From Deinococci bacterium (GTDB lineage: Bacteria; Deinococcota; Deinococci; Deinococcales; Trueperaceae), in assembly GCA_030149325.1 (NCBI GenBank), contig JASBRS010000010.1:1-64000 (forward strand): a stretch of DNA of 64,000 nucleotides. The letters run 5' to 3'. The translations under genes and the position numbers were made by a program. Under the pieces are notes generated by a model. It was not told where the DNA came from. It worked only from the letters and a program-made list of their open reading frames with translations, and ran no database searches. Below are positions 34,969-44,224 of this stretch, one piece after another. Numbering within the stretch: the stretch's first letter is position 1; every line of letters begins with the position of its first letter.

Positions 34969-36048
34969 GTGAGGTCCGGCCCCCCGACCGGCCTCGCGCG
35001 GCGCCTCGTCGATCCGCGCGTGGCCGCACTGGTCACGGTCCCGGTCGTTGTTCTCGTACTCACGTGGGGGCTGGGTCGAGTCACTCCGGGTATCCCGTTC
35101 CTGGCGCTCTTCGTCGTTCTGGCGGCGGGGCTCTGGTTCGGCCCCGTGGCGGGCGCCATCGAGGGCGTCTACGCGGCGGTCGTCCTCGGTCCCTGGATCG
35201 GGGGCGTGGTGGTGGTCGGCACCAGAGGCGGCCAGGGCCCCTGGTGGGGCCCGCCGCTGTTCTTCGCGATCCTCGGGCTGGCCGCCGGTATCGCTACCGA
35301 TCGCCTTCGCAAGCGCCTCGCCGCCGAGGAGGCGCAGCGCAGGGAACTCACCCGAGTGCACGCCCGGACGTTGATCACCTTCGCCAACCTGGTCGCGCAC
35401 CGGGATCAGCCCACCGCCTACCACTGCGAACGCGTCGCCGCGAACGTGCGCAGCCTCGGCAAGCTCTACGGATTGCGCGGCAACGAGCTCAACGCCCTGT
35501 ACTGGGCGGGCATGCTGCACGATCTCGGCAAGGTCACCACCCCCGCCGCCATCCTCCTCAAGGACCGCAGCCTCACCCCCGAGGAGTACCGGATCATCCA
35601 GCAGCACGCGGCCATGGGCGCCGAGGTCCTGCTCGACATCAGCCCGCGCTTCCGGCCGATCGCCGAGGGCGTGCGCAGCCACCACGAACGGTGGGACGGC
35701 AGCGGCTACCCCGACGGCCTTGCCGGAGAAGCCATCCCGCTGTTCGGGCGGCTGCTGGCGGTGGTCGACGTGTTCGAGGCGATGACGGCGCCGCGTCCCT
35801 ACCGCGGTCCGATGCCCCGCGACGAGGTGTTGGAGCACCTGCGCAAGCGCTCCGGCAGCGAGTTCGATCCCGAGATCGTGCACCTCTTCGAGTGCCTCTA
35901 CCAGGAGGGCCGGATCCGGACCTACGCCGACGGCCAGCCCGCCCCCGCCGACCTCGCCACCGGCATCTTCAGCACCGGCTTCTGGGACGCGCCCGATGGG
36001 GACGCGGCCAGGGCCGAGCCCGACCGCGTGCTGGCCGGGACCGACTGA
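34969..36048 (+). CDS. membrane HD-GYP domain cyclic-di-GMP phosphodiesterase
   Basis: A 359-residue protein. The N-terminal part (about 17-110) has three or four membrane helices and no recognisable sensor domain. A short coiled linker (RKRLAAEEAQRRELTRVHAR) leads into an HD-GYP domain at about 130-320. Metal-binding HDLGK is at 184-188, HHE at 238-240 and the GYP triad in DGSGYPDGL at 246-248, so the enzyme should be active against cyclic di-GMP. The GTG start has no ribosome site but has a promoter box 6 nt upstream. The promoter repeats match those of the pilin operon, tying c-di-GMP turnover to pilus genes. Confidence 0.93.
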   Translation: MRSGPPTGLARRLVDPRVAALVTVPVVVLVLTWGLGRVTPGIPFLALFVVLAAGLWFGPVAGAIEGVYAAVVLGPWIGGVVVVGTRGGQGPWWGPPLFFAILGLAAGIATDRLRKRLAAEEAQRRELTRVHARTLITFANLVAHRDQPTAYHCERVAANVRSLGKLYGLRGNELNALYWAGMLHDLGKVTTPAAILLKDRSLTPEEYRIIQQHAAMGAEVLLDISPRFRPIAEGVRSHHERWDGSGYPDGLAGEAIPLFGRLLAVVDVFEAMTAPRPYRGPMPRDEVLEHLRKRSGSEFDPEIVHLFECLYQEGRIRTYADGQPAPADLATGIFSTGFWDAPDGDAARAEPDRVLAGTD

Positions 36049-36142
36049 GCTCGACCCGTCGAGACATCGGCCGCCGGGCCCGGTGTCGGCGGTCACGCCC
36101 GTCCAGCACGGGGTGCCCTACCTTGGTCGTGGGGGGATCCGG

Positions 36143-37075
36143 GTGGGGTTCGAGACGACCTTCACCGTCTTCACGCCGACGTTCGACCGAGCATCCACAC
36201 TGGGCAGGGTCTACGAGAGCCTGAAGGCCCAGACGCTCGACGACTTCGAGTGGCTGATCGTCGATGACGGCTCGACCGATGGGACGGGCGAGCTGGTGGC
36301 GTCGTGGCAGCGCGCCGCGTCCTTCCCCATCCGCTACCTGTACCAGGAGAACGCCGGCAAGCACGTGGCCTTCAACCGAGGGGTCCGCGAGGCCCGGGGA
36401 GCGCTGTTCCTGTCGCTCGACTCCGACGATGCTTGCGTCCCCGACGCACTCGAGCGCTTGCTGTCGTGGTGGGATGCCATCCCGGCGGACCGGCGTGAGG
36501 GCTTCTCGGCCGTCACCGCCCTCTGCCGGGACCAGCACGGCGAGCTGGTGGGAACGCCCTTCCCCGAGAGCCCGCTCGACTGCAGCTCGATCGAGATGCG
36601 TTGGGTGCACCGCGTGGAGGGGGAGAAGTGGGGCTTCCAGCGCACCGACGTCCTCCGTCGTCACCCCTTCCCCGAACCGCCGGGCGTGAGGTACGTGTCG
36701 GAGTCGCTGGTGTGGCGAGCCATCGACCAGCAGGGCTACCAGACCCGCTTCGTCAACGAGCCGCTGCGCATCTACTGGGTCGACGAGGCCGGCAAACCGA
36801 GTCTGACGAACGTATCTCCGGTCGTGCTGCACGGCAGGCTGCTGGTCCACCAGCAGACGCTCAACGACCTGGGCCGCTGGTTCACCCGCCGGCCCGACGC
36901 CTTCGCGGCCGCCGCGATCAACCTGTCGCGCTACGGCCTGCAACTGGGCATGCGGGGGCCGGAGGTCGTTCGCAGCGTGCGGCCCGTCTGGGCCCGGGCG
37001 CTGGTCACGGCACTGCTCCCGTTCGGGATCGCCGCCGCCGCCCGGGATCGCCGACGCTACCGCGGCGGATCGTGA
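36143..37075 (+). CDS. family 2 glycosyltransferase
   Basis: A 310-residue GT-A fold glycosyltransferase. The N-terminal nucleotide-sugar site includes TVFTPTFDRASTLGRVYESL and FEWLIVDDGSTDGT. The DxD-like metal motif is in ARGALFLSLDSDDAC (DSDD). The acceptor half includes WGFQRTDVLRRHPFPE. The C-terminus has a short hydrophobic stretch (ALVTALLPFGIAAAA) that may touch the membrane. The GTG at 36143 has GGGGGGA upstream and gives the family N-terminus; earlier starts add Pro/Arg-rich noise. A TACCTT box at 36119-36124 may be the promoter. Probably acts in cell-surface polysaccharide or glycolipid synthesis. Confidence 0.88.
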   Translation: MGFETTFTVFTPTFDRASTLGRVYESLKAQTLDDFEWLIVDDGSTDGTGELVASWQRAASFPIRYLYQENAGKHVAFNRGVREARGALFLSLDSDDACVPDALERLLSWWDAIPADRREGFSAVTALCRDQHGELVGTPFPESPLDCSSIEMRWVHRVEGEKWGFQRTDVLRRHPFPEPPGVRYVSESLVWRAIDQQGYQTRFVNEPLRIYWVDEAGKPSLTNVSPVVLHGRLLVHQQTLNDLGRWFTRRPDAFAAAAINLSRYGLQLGMRGPEVVRSVRPVWARALVTALLPFGIAAAARDRRRYRGGS

Positions 37076-37076
37076 C

Positions 37077-38225
37077 TCAACGCAGCCGCGCCGAGTGCCC
37101 TTCGTCGTGGCGGAACTCCGGCCACGACGAAGGTGCGGGCCCGTAGGCGGCGCCCGAGATGGCGTAGAGGTTGGTGTCCCACGAACCGACGTAGAGCGTG
37201 CCGTTCGACCCCAGCGCAGGCGACGAGGTGACGTAGTAGGCGGTCTTCACCCGCCAGGCCAGGCTGCCGTCGGGGTGGAGCGCGTAGACGTAGGCATCGT
37301 TGGCGCCGAAGTAGACGGTGCCGTCGCGGCCGATGGCGGGGGACGAGGTCACGTAGTCGGCCATGCGGTACCGCCACTTCAGCGAGCCGTCGGGGTTCAG
37401 GGCGAGCAGCTCGCGGCTCTCCGACCCCACGTAGACGGTGCCGTCGGGGGCCACGGCGGGCGAGGAGTAGACGATGTCGCCGGTGTCGTAGCTCCAGCGC
37501 AGCTTTCCGCCCGGGGTGAAGGCGTAGACCGAGCCGCCGCTCGAGCCCACGAACACCGTGCCGTTCGGCCCCAGGGCCGGCGACGACAGCACCTCGCCGG
37601 AGGTCTGGGCCTTCCAGGCGAGGTGGCCGTCGGGCGTGACGGCATAGAGGTAGGTGTCGTTCGAACCGACGTAGAGGGTTCCGTCGCGGCCGATCGCAGG
37701 GGAGGAGTAGACGATGTCGTCGGTCCGGAAGCGCCACGCCAGGCTGCCGTCGGGGTGGACGGCGTAGAGGTAGCCGTCGCCGGAGCCGACGTAGATGGTG
37801 CCGTCGGCGCCGATGGCGGGCGACGAGCTGACGGCGTCGCCGGTGACGTACGTCCAACGCAGCTTGCCGGCAGGGGTGAAGGCGTAGAGCTTGCCGTCGC
37901 CGGAGCCGACGTAGATGGTGCCGTCGCGGCCGATGGCGGGCGACGAGTACACGATGCCGCCGGTGAGCGCCTTCCACTTCAGCTTGCCGTCGGGCGTGAA
38001 GGCGTACAGGCGATCGTCGTCGGAGCCTACGTAGACGGTGCCGTCGGCGGCGATGGCGGGCGACGACTGCACCCAGTCGCCGGTGGGGTAGTGCCAGACG
38101 ATGTGGCCGGGAGCGCTCTGGGCCAGGCCGCTCGTGAGCAACGCGGCCGCGGCCCAGGCCAGCACGATGGCGACGAACGACGTCTGGAGCGCCGTCGGTC
38201 GTGGAGTGGAGGGCGGAGGCGTCAT
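37077..38225 (-). CDS. secreted PQQ-like eight-bladed beta-propeller protein
   Basis: A 382-residue exported protein. A signal peptide-like helix (SFVAIVLAWAAAALLTSGLA) is followed by eight near-identical repeats of 40 residues. The repeat unit is SSPAIGRDGTIYVGSGDGKL followed by YAFTPDGKLKW. Eight SSPA motifs are counted, so the propeller is complete. The DNA repeats every 120 bp with long identical stretches (about 37140-38100), a sign of recent duplication or gene conversion. No PQQ-dehydrogenase catalytic or cofactor residues are seen. The start ATG is 7 nt from a TAGGCT box. The stop faces the convergent glycosyltransferase with one base between. Confidence 0.88.
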   Translation of the reverse strand: MTPPPSTPRPTALQTSFVAIVLAWAAAALLTSGLAQSAPGHIVWHYPTGDWVQSSPAIAADGTVYVGSDDDRLYAFTPDGKLKWKALTGGIVYSSPAIGRDGTIYVGSGDGKLYAFTPAGKLRWTYVTGDAVSSSPAIGADGTIYVGSGDGYLYAVHPDGSLAWRFRTDDIVYSSPAIGRDGTLYVGSNDTYLYAVTPDGHLAWKAQTSGEVLSSPALGPNGTVFVGSSGGSVYAFTPGGKLRWSYDTGDIVYSSPAVAPDGTVYVGSESRELLALNPDGSLKWRYRMADYVTSSPAIGRDGTVYFGANDAYVYALHPDGSLAWRVKTAYYVTSSPALGSNGTLYVGSWDTNLYAISGAAYGPAPSSWPEFRHDEGHSARLR

Positions 38226-38238
38226 CGGCCCCAGCCTA
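38226..38238 (-). promoter_or_regulatory. putative leaderless promoter of the PQQ-like propeller gene
   Basis: On the minus strand TAGGCT (38238-38233) is 7 nt before the ATG (TAGGCTGGGGCCGATG). No ribosome site is available in the 7-nt gap. Confidence 0.45.
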
Positions 38239-38283
38239 CGGTGCGCCGCCTCGCCGCGCGTGAGCCCGGTGGACCGGCGCGGG

Positions 38284-39264
38284 TCAGGCGCGCGGCTGCG
38301 CCTCCTCGCTGCGATCGGTGGCCGGTGGGGGGCTCGGCGTGAGGGCGGTGAGCGCCTCGCGCATCTCGGCCGGCATGGCGAGATCGGCAGCCGCCAGGGA
38401 CGGCTCGAGCTGCTCCACGTTGCGGGCACCGATGATCGGTGCGGTGACGCCGGGATGGCTCCTCACCCACGCCACCGCCAGCGTGGCCGGGTGGACGCCG
38501 TGCTGCTGCGCGAAGTCCGTGACGGCGTCGGCGACGCGCAGGTAGGACGCGCCGTGGTAGCGCGAAGCGTACATGGCGTTCTCCACCAGACGGCCGCTGT
38601 CGGGACGGCGGTCGCTGCCGTACTTGCCGGTGAGCAGCCCCCCTCCCAGCGGGCTGTAGGGCACGACGGACAGCCCTTCGGCCTGCGCCATCGGCAGGAT
38701 CTCGACCTCGACCTGGCGCTTCGCCAGGCTGTACATGGGCTGGACGACCTCGAAGCGCGCGAGCTGCTCGCGGGCGCTGACGCCGAGGGCCTTCTCGATC
38801 TGCCAGGCGGCCCAGTTGCTGACGGCGGGGTAGAGGACGAGGCCGCGCTGCACCAGGTGATCGAGGGCGCGCACCGACTCCTCGATCGGGGTCAGGGGGT
38901 CGAACTGGTGGACGTAGTAGACGTCGAGGCGATCGGTCTGGAGGCGGCGCAGGCTGGCCTCCACCGCGCGCGTGAGGTTGCGCCGCGACAGCCCGCGGTC
39001 GTTGGGGTCGTCGCTCATCCGTCCGAAGCCCTTGCTGGCCACGATCAACCCGTCGCGGTGCTCGCGCATCAGGCCGCCGAGGATGGTCTCCGAGCGGCCC
39101 TGGCCGTAGACGTTGGCGGTATCGAAGAAGTTGATGCCGGCGTCGAGGCAGCGCCGGAACATGCGGCCCGATTCGGCCTCGTCGGCGGTGGTCCCGAAGG
39201 ACATGGTGCCGAAGCACAGGGAGGACACCTGCACGCCGGTGCGACCGAGGATGCGGAGTTCCAT
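38284..39264 (-). CDS. aldo/keto reductase
   Basis: A 326-residue NADPH-linked AKR of the YajO/general-stress type. The first barrel strand is ILGRTGVQVSSLCFGTMSFG. The Asp-Tyr active-site pair is in FFDTANVYGQGRSE, the Lys in VASKGFGRM and the His position in LDVYYVHQFDP. The cofactor loop is PIIGARNVEQLEPSL. GAAGGAG precedes the ATG at 39264. Longer upstream starts are Arg-rich noise. Substrate unknown. Confidence 0.92.
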   Translation of the reverse strand: MELRILGRTGVQVSSLCFGTMSFGTTADEAESGRMFRRCLDAGINFFDTANVYGQGRSETILGGLMREHRDGLIVASKGFGRMSDDPNDRGLSRRNLTRAVEASLRRLQTDRLDVYYVHQFDPLTPIEESVRALDHLVQRGLVLYPAVSNWAAWQIEKALGVSAREQLARFEVVQPMYSLAKRQVEVEILPMAQAEGLSVVPYSPLGGGLLTGKYGSDRRPDSGRLVENAMYASRYHGASYLRVADAVTDFAQQHGVHPATLAVAWVRSHPGVTAPIIGARNVEQLEPSLAAADLAMPAEMREALTALTPSPPPATDRSEEAQPRA

Positions 39265-39347
39265 GGGGCTCCTTCCGGGTGACGACCGTCGGCGTGGCGG
39301 CCGAGGACCCGGCCAGCATAGCCGCCGAGGGCGGCCGGGGCGAGCCG

Positions 39348-40124
39348 TCAGGCCCGGCGTTCCCAGTGCAGGCCCGAGCCGTCGCGCACCGCGCGGTGCG
39401 CGCCGCGGATGTGGCTGAAGAAGACGCGCGCCCGCTCGCGTTCGGCGCGCTCGAGCAGGGCGCGCTTGCTGGTGTGCATGGCGTCGACGTCGACCCACGC
39501 CACATCCAACTCGGGATCGTCGAACTCGAGCGCGTGGTGGTAGAGGTCGCCCGCCAGGTAGACGACGTCGTCTTCGTGTCGTGCGCGGGCCAACTGGTGC
39601 CCCGGCGACTCGCCGGGCGCGGCCACGATCCGCAAGCCGTCCCCGAGATCGACGTCGCCGTCGACCAGCTCGAGCAACCCTGCGCGCTCGACGGTGAGCA
39701 GGTCCTGGCGCCCCATGGCGGCGAAGGCGGCCGGGTCCCAGTCGCCGTGCCCCAGGTAGTGACGGGCGTGCGGGAAGGCGGGCACGGAGCCGGTCGCGAC
39801 CGCGCGTTCCAGGCTCCCGAGGTGGTCGAAGTGGGCGTGTGTGACGATCACGTCGGTGATCTCGTCGGGCTCGATGCCGCGCTCTCGGAGTTGCGCGAGC
39901 AGCGGCGGCGGAGCGGCGTACCCGGGCAGCCGGTAGGGCTCCGGGGTGTCGGCCTCGACGTAGGCGGGGGCATCGACCAGCACCGAACGGCGCGGCAGCG
40001 CCACATGGTAGGCGAGCACGGGGAGCTCGACCGCGGCGGCGAGGTCCGGCGGCCGTCCGTAGGCGGCGGCGAGGTCGAAGCGCAGCAGCGCGATCTCGAG
40101 AGGGGTGACGGAGAGGCGGGCCAT
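39348..40124 (-). CDS. MBL-fold metallo-hydrolase
   Basis: A 258-residue metallo-beta-lactamase-fold hydrolase. The binuclear zinc motif VTHAHFDHLG covers His96, His98, Asp100 and His101. Further ligands are expected in APGESPGHQLARA (His) and VYLAGDLYHH (Asp). The C-terminus has VFFSHIRGAH. The family includes lactonases, glyoxalase II-like and other hydrolases; nothing fixes the substrate. It lies downstream of the SDR gene on the same strand with 42 bp between and a possible TAGCCT box 14 nt before its ATG. Confidence 0.88.
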   Translation of the reverse strand: MARLSVTPLEIALLRFDLAAAYGRPPDLAAAVELPVLAYHVALPRRSVLVDAPAYVEADTPEPYRLPGYAAPPPLLAQLRERGIEPDEITDVIVTHAHFDHLGSLERAVATGSVPAFPHARHYLGHGDWDPAAFAAMGRQDLLTVERAGLLELVDGDVDLGDGLRIVAAPGESPGHQLARARHEDDVVYLAGDLYHHALEFDDPELDVAWVDVDAMHTSKRALLERAERERARVFFSHIRGAHRAVRDGSGLHWERRA

Positions 40125-40166
40125 GTCGGTTCGTCCCCAGGCTACGGCGCTGCGGGCCGGTCGGCC

Positions 40167-40907
40167 TCAGACCAGGGTCCGTCCTCCGTCGACGTACAGC
40201 ACCTGGCCGGTGATGAAGCCCGCTTGCGGCGACGCGAGGAACAGCACGGGTCCGACCAGCTCGCCTACGCTGCCGAGGCGCCCCGCCGGCACCAGCGCCG
40301 TCAAGCGCTCGCGATTGCCGTCGCGGTCGAGGTAGTCGCGTGTCAGGCCGGTCTCGGTGTAGCCCGGTGCGATGGCGTTCACCGTGACGCCGTCGGCGGC
40401 CAGCTCGTGCGCCAGGACGCGCGCGAGCTGGTTCATACCGCCCTTGCTGGCGGCGTACGGGGCGTGGTGCCGGTGGGCCAGCAGGCCCGACGCCGAGGAC
40501 ACGAAGACGATACGGCCGGAGCGCTGCGCGCGCATCCGCCGGGCCGCGGCCTGCGCCAGCCAGAACGCGCTCGCCAGGTTGACGGTGAGGATGTCGTCCC
40601 AGTCATGATCGGTGAGATCCTCGAAGCCCTTGCGGCGGTTGATGCCGACGCTGTGGACGAACACGTCCAGCCCGCCCAGTGCGTCGGCGGCGCGATCGAC
40701 CGCGGCGCGGCAGGCGTCGGCGGAGGTCACGTCGACCTCCAGCGTCGCCGCGGCGCGGCTCGCGAGCCCCGCCAGTCGCTGCGGATCTCGGTCCGCCACC
40801 GCGACCGAGCTTCCGACCTCGCCGAAGCCCTCGGCCACGGCTGCGCCGATGCTGCCCGCCCCGACGACGAGCACGCGGGCGCCCTCGAGCCCGAGCCAAC
40901 GGCTCAT
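40167..40907 (-). CDS. short-chain dehydrogenase/reductase
   Basis: A 246-residue Rossmann-fold SDR. The cofactor loop is VVGAGSIGAAVAEGF and an acidic ADRDP after strand 2 suggests NAD(H). The catalytic residues are Ser in VFVSSASG and YxxxK in YAASKGGMNQ. The end has the usual ITGQVLYVDGG. The start ATG overlaps the stop of the upstream FCD-cupin gene as ATGA. Probably acts on a sugar or sugar acid (gluconate 5-dehydrogenase or 3-oxoacyl-reductase-like); the substrate is unknown. Confidence 0.92.
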   Translation of the reverse strand: MSRWLGLEGARVLVVGAGSIGAAVAEGFGEVGSSVAVADRDPQRLAGLASRAAATLEVDVTSADACRAAVDRAADALGGLDVFVHSVGINRRKGFEDLTDHDWDDILTVNLASAFWLAQAAARRMRAQRSGRIVFVSSASGLLAHRHHAPYAASKGGMNQLARVLAHELAADGVTVNAIAPGYTETGLTRDYLDRDGNRERLTALVPAGRLGSVGELVGPVLFLASPQAGFITGQVLYVDGGRTLV

Positions 40908-41731
40908 CGCGGTGGCGCACTCCGCAGGCGCCAGACGTTCAGGGTCAGCACCTCGTCGTCCCCGACGACGGCGCTGTGCGGGGTATCCCCCGGGATCAGT
41001 ACCAGCTCGCCCGGACGCAGCGCCATCTCGTTGCCGGCCACCGTGAAGCGCAAGCCGGCGCCCCGGAGCACCAGGGTGAGCTGGTCCTCGGGGTGCTGGT
41101 GCGTCTCCCACACGGCGCCTGGGAGGTAGCGGTAGGTGGTGACGGTCAGATCGTCGCTCTCCACCGTCGCGCCTTCGACGCCCGGCCGCACGGCAGCGAA
41201 GCGCTGCTCCTCGGCAGGGGAGCGTGCCGGCTCGCGGATGCAGCGTCCCGCGCGCAGTCGGAACGGGGCTCCGGCCCCCAGGCGCACAGCGACGTCGTTG
41301 GCGGTCCGGGCTAGATGGTCGTGCAGTTCCGCCGCTGCACGGCGGCCGTCGCCCGACCGGCAGGCAGCCACCACGGTGCGGAGCTCGTCCAGCGCCCGAG
41401 GCCGCCCTCGGCCGCCCATGCCGGCGTCCAGCCAGGTGCGGTAGGGCCAGGCAGCATCGCGTGCCGTAGCGGCCAGACGCACCAGCCAGGGCGCGCCGGC
41501 GGCGGCGCCCAGCACTGCCCAGAAGTCTTCGCTCGCCTGGCGTGCGTCGTCGTCGTCGCCCCGCTCCTCGGCGCGCGCCTGGCGTTCCAGGCAGGCTCCG
41601 GCAGCCTCGGCGTCGTGCTCGGTGAACCGGCGGGCCGCCCGGTCGACGATCTCGGGCTCGAGCAACAACCTGGCCTCGTAGATCGACACCAGCACGTCGA
41701 GGTCGGCGGGAGGATGCGGCTGCGTGGACAC
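40904..41731 (-). CDS. FCD-like/cupin fusion lacking a DNA-binding domain
   Basis: A 275-residue two-domain protein. Residues about 10-150 match the effector-binding FCD domain of GntR/FadR regulators (VSIYEARLLLEPEIVDRAAR). The usual DFHxxL has become DFWAVL and the later EH pair reads DELRTV, so metal ligands appear lost. The normal N-terminal winged helix is absent: the GTG start follows the upstream aldo/keto reductase stop by 16 bp. Residues about 190-270 form a cupin (YLPGAVWETHQHPEDQLTLV, with HxH and a later PGDTPHS). It could be a ligand-binding or isomerase-like enzyme. Coupled to the SDR gene by ATGA. Confidence 0.8.
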   Translation of the reverse strand: MSTQPHPPADLDVLVSIYEARLLLEPEIVDRAARRFTEHDAEAAGACLERQARAEERGDDDDARQASEDFWAVLGAAAGAPWLVRLAATARDAAWPYRTWLDAGMGGRGRPRALDELRTVVAACRSGDGRRAAAELHDHLARTANDVAVRLGAGAPFRLRAGRCIREPARSPAEEQRFAAVRPGVEGATVESDDLTVTTYRYLPGAVWETHQHPEDQLTLVLRGAGLRFTVAGNEMALRPGELVLIPGDTPHSAVVGDDEVLTLNVWRLRSAPPR

Positions 41732-41747
41732 GCGTCGTCCGCCCGCG

Positions 41748-42734
<987 letters not shown>

Positions 42735-42882
42735 GCGTTCTCCTTCGCGGGTCGCGGGTCGTGGCCGGCTGCGAGGCGCGCGTCCGGCGGTCTGGGGTCA
42801 TGGTCGGGCCCGCCGGCCCGGGCCCATGTGTGCCGGGGTACGCACGACGCTTCCGGTACCTTACGCCGCGGCCCCCGAAGGG

Positions 42883-44172
42883 ATGCGAGACTACGCGGAT
42901 GCAGCCCGGACCGAAGCCGGCGCCCGCTGCGGGAGGCGCACCGTAGACCAGCGAGGATCATCGACCGAACCGCCCTCCGGGGCCCGGACCGGCGCGGCGG
43001 GGCTGCGGGCCGGCTCGCCCCTGACGCTGCTGCTGGCCGTCGCTACCGGCATCTCGGTGGCCAACCTGTACTACGCCCAACCGCTGCTCGACACCCTGGG
43101 GCGCAGCCTCGGCGTGGCCGGCGGGACGGCTGGGCTGATCGTGACGGTGACGCAACTCGGCTACGCCGTCGGGCTGGTCCTGGTCGTGCCGCTCGGCGAC
43201 CTCCTCGACCGCCGGCGGTTGATCTCGGGCGTCTCGGTGCTGACCGCGCTGGCGCTGACCGGCGCAGCGCTGGCCCCGACCCTGACCTGGTTCCTGATCG
43301 CCAGTGCGGCCATCGGCCTGACGGCGGTGGTGGCGCAGGTGCTGGTGCCGTTCGCGGCGCACCTGGCCGCCGACCGCGAGCGCGGCCGCGTGGTGGGACG
43401 GGTGATGACCGGCCTGTTGCTGGGGGTGCTGCTGGCGCGGGTGGCGTCGGGGTTGGTGTCCGATGCCCTGGGGTGGCGTGCCGTCTTCGGGATCGCCGCC
43501 GGCCTGATGCTGGCGCAGGCAGCGCTGCTGCGTCGGCTGCTGCCGGCGAGCGGGTCCGGGGGCCGGGTGGCCTACGGGGCGCTGCTGCGTTCGGTGGCGG
43601 CGCTGGTGCGCACCGAGCCCGTGCTGCGCCGGCGGGCGCTCTACGGCATGGCCGTGTTCGGCGGCTTCAGCGTGCTCTGGACGGGGCTGCCGTTCCTCCT
43701 GGCGCGGCCTCCCTACGGCTTCGGCGACGGCGTCATCGGCCTGTTCGGGCTGCTCGGGGTGGCCGGGGCCCTCACCGCCTCCTTCGCCGGCGGCCTGCAC
43801 GACCGGGGGCACGCCCGCCCGGGAACCGGCGCCTTCCTGGCGCTGGCGGTGCTCGCCTTCGTGCTGCTGGGGCTCTGGCCCGGGTCCCTGGCCACGGTGA
43901 TCGCCGCCGTGGTGCTGCTCGACCTCGGGACCCAGGGCACCCAGGTGCTCAACCAGGGCGCCATCTACGCGTTGCGGCCGGAGGCCCGCAGCCGCCTCAC
44001 CACCGCCTACATGACCGCCTTCTTCCTGGGCGGAGCGGCGGGCTCGGCGGCGGCCTCGGCTGCCTTCTCCGCCTTCGGCTGGGCCGGGGTGGCGGCGGCC
44101 GGTGCGGCCTTCGGGCTGGTGGGTCTGGGCGCCTGGTTGCTGGGCGAGGGCGGCCGGCCCGCGGCCGATTGA
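42883..44172 (+). CDS. MFS transporter
   Basis: A 429-residue major facilitator with 12 predicted helices. The first helix region reads PLTLLLAVATGISVANLYYA and the conserved loop between helices 2 and 3 is PLGDLLDRRRLI. Helices 4-5 carry ADRERGRVVGRVMTGLLLGV. The AQPLLDTLGRSLGV opening is typical of drug/sugar exporter-like members of this type. The ATG at 42883 has CGAAGGG just before it and a TACCTT box at 42857-42862. The first about 35 residues are hydrophilic. Substrate unknown. It stands between the broken AKR and the hydroxyproline cluster and could be an uptake system for the latter, but nothing in the sequence shows that. Confidence 0.88.
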   Translation: MRDYADAARTEAGARCGRRTVDQRGSSTEPPSGARTGAAGLRAGSPLTLLLAVATGISVANLYYAQPLLDTLGRSLGVAGGTAGLIVTVTQLGYAVGLVLVVPLGDLLDRRRLISGVSVLTALALTGAALAPTLTWFLIASAAIGLTAVVAQVLVPFAAHLAADRERGRVVGRVMTGLLLGVLLARVASGLVSDALGWRAVFGIAAGLMLAQAALLRRLLPASGSGGRVAYGALLRSVAALVRTEPVLRRRALYGMAVFGGFSVLWTGLPFLLARPPYGFGDGVIGLFGLLGVAGALTASFAGGLHDRGHARPGTGAFLALAVLAFVLLGLWPGSLATVIAAVVLLDLGTQGTQVLNQGAIYALRPEARSRLTTAYMTAFFLGGAAGSAAASAAFSAFGWAGVAAAGAAFGLVGLGAWLLGEGGRPAAD

Positions 44173-44224
44173 CGACGGGGCCGACCGGCGCCGGGAAGGG
44201 TGCGCACCTGCGCTCCGGCTGGCG

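Noticed and set aside
37140-38100. CRISPR-like or tandem repeat array
   Set aside because: The 120-bp periodicity is the coding repeat of an eight-bladed PQQ-like propeller in one open frame.
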